A DNA stretch of 8,106 nt, taken from Candidatus Parabacteroides intestinavium. GTDB taxonomy: Bacteria; Bacteroidota; Bacteroidia; Bacteroidales; Tannerellaceae. A program made the translations under genes and the position numbers. Each line of letters begins with the position of its first letter. The stretch's first letter is position 1. Below, piece by piece: positions 7,895-8,106 of this stretch. Below the pieces are notes generated by a model. The model made no database searches and was not told where the DNA came from. It worked only from the letters and a program-made list of their open reading frames with translations. The stretch spans positions 1-8,106 of the forward strand of contig DWYO01000275.1 in the NCBI GenBank assembly GCA_019118725.1, read 5' to 3'.

Positions 7895-7930
7895 GCTATC
7901 ACTCCGCTACGCTTCGTTAGGAGTTATGGC
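7895..7930 (+). terminator. Hairpin after the operon, possible terminator or repeat part
   Basis: The arms GCTATCACTCC (7895-7905) and GGAGTTATGGC (7920-7930) pair over 11 positions with one mismatch and one G-U pair. The 14-base loop can fold further (CTACG against CGTTAG with a bulge). It starts 34 bases after the last stop codon, where an operon terminator would be expected. No T-run follows, so it is not a textbook intrinsic terminator; it may stabilise the 3' end or belong to the repeat block just downstream. Confidence 0.45.
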
Positions 7931-7931
7931 G

Positions 7932-8073
7932 GTGTGTCATAATGAGATATTAGCACACAGGCAACACAGAAACAGATTTCCATAGATTTATTCGACTGTA
8001 CATCAATAATATATAATCTGTGGTCATCTGTTGCATCTGTGTTATTTGTGTGCAATTTTATATTTTGACGCAC
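7932..8073. repeat. Imperfect ~140-bp inverted repeat, likely interspersed element
   Basis: The left arm (about 7932-7988) and right arm (about 8015-8073) are imperfect reverse complements around a 26-base AT-rich centre. Blocks shared in the same order are GTG-x-GTCA, GCACACA, AACACAGA, AACAGAT, CCA and AGATT, with one 3-base gap and one 1-base gap. The CACAGATT-like words resemble a family of short non-coding repeats that, from general knowledge, is scattered between genes in Bacteroides genomes. No transposase is encoded. The transcript would fold into a long interrupted hairpin, which could end or protect the operon message from either side. Confidence 0.6.
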
Positions 8074-8106
8074 TTCCTTAAACCCAAAGTCTAATGACCG
8101 ATTTGG
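8074..8106. other. Right edge, no gene assignable
   Basis: An ATG at 8094 opens a forward frame (MTDL) that runs off the window. On the reverse strand, one frame ends at 8091 (reading QIGH) and another at 8078 (reading KSVIRLWV). Any of these could be the edge of a neighbouring gene, but too few codons are present to choose. The orientation of the next gene is therefore unknown. Confidence 0.3.

Overview
The window looks like a stretch of chromosome from a Bacteroidales bacterium (Bacteroides or Parabacteroides type). This rests on gene content and style: a TolC-like outer-membrane protein, an HlyD-like adaptor and long eight-helix FtsX/MacB-type permeases in a row, A-rich leaders with little Shine-Dalgarno sequence, and moderate GC. 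The genus is an inference; no rRNA or other marker is present.

Layout. Positions 1-86 appear to hold the last codons of an upstream gene that cannot be identified. Positions 87-275 are a regulatory region. It contains a 42-bp near-perfect palindrome (131-172) made of two TGTC-N9-GACA dyads, and then a near-consensus sigma-54 (-24/-12) promoter at 226-241. Four same-strand genes follow and look like one operon: a TolC-family outer-membrane efflux protein (276-1604), an HlyD/MacA-like periplasmic adaptor (1677-2927), and two tandem, distantly related FtsX/MacB-type permeases (3061-5466 and 5519-7861). The last 245 bases hold no convincing gene. They carry a hairpin (7895-7930) and a roughly 140-bp imperfect inverted repeat (about 7932-8073) that looks like an interspersed repeat.

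How the genes work together. The set supplies the outer-membrane duct, the periplasmic bridge and the inner-membrane permeases of a MacAB-TolC-like tripartite ABC exporter or membrane-stress system. No ATP-binding subunit is encoded anywhere in the window. The place where one might be expected, between adaptor and first permease, is a 133-bp spacer with a GC-rich hairpin. The ATPase must come from elsewhere, or the permeases work without a dedicated one. The promoter layout implies expression only when an NtrC-family, sigma-54-dependent activator (probably a response regulator) binds the paired upstream sites. The substrate cannot be read from sequence.

The most notable points are the well-formed enhancer plus sigma-54 promoter, the missing ATPase, and the long palindromic repeat after the operon.
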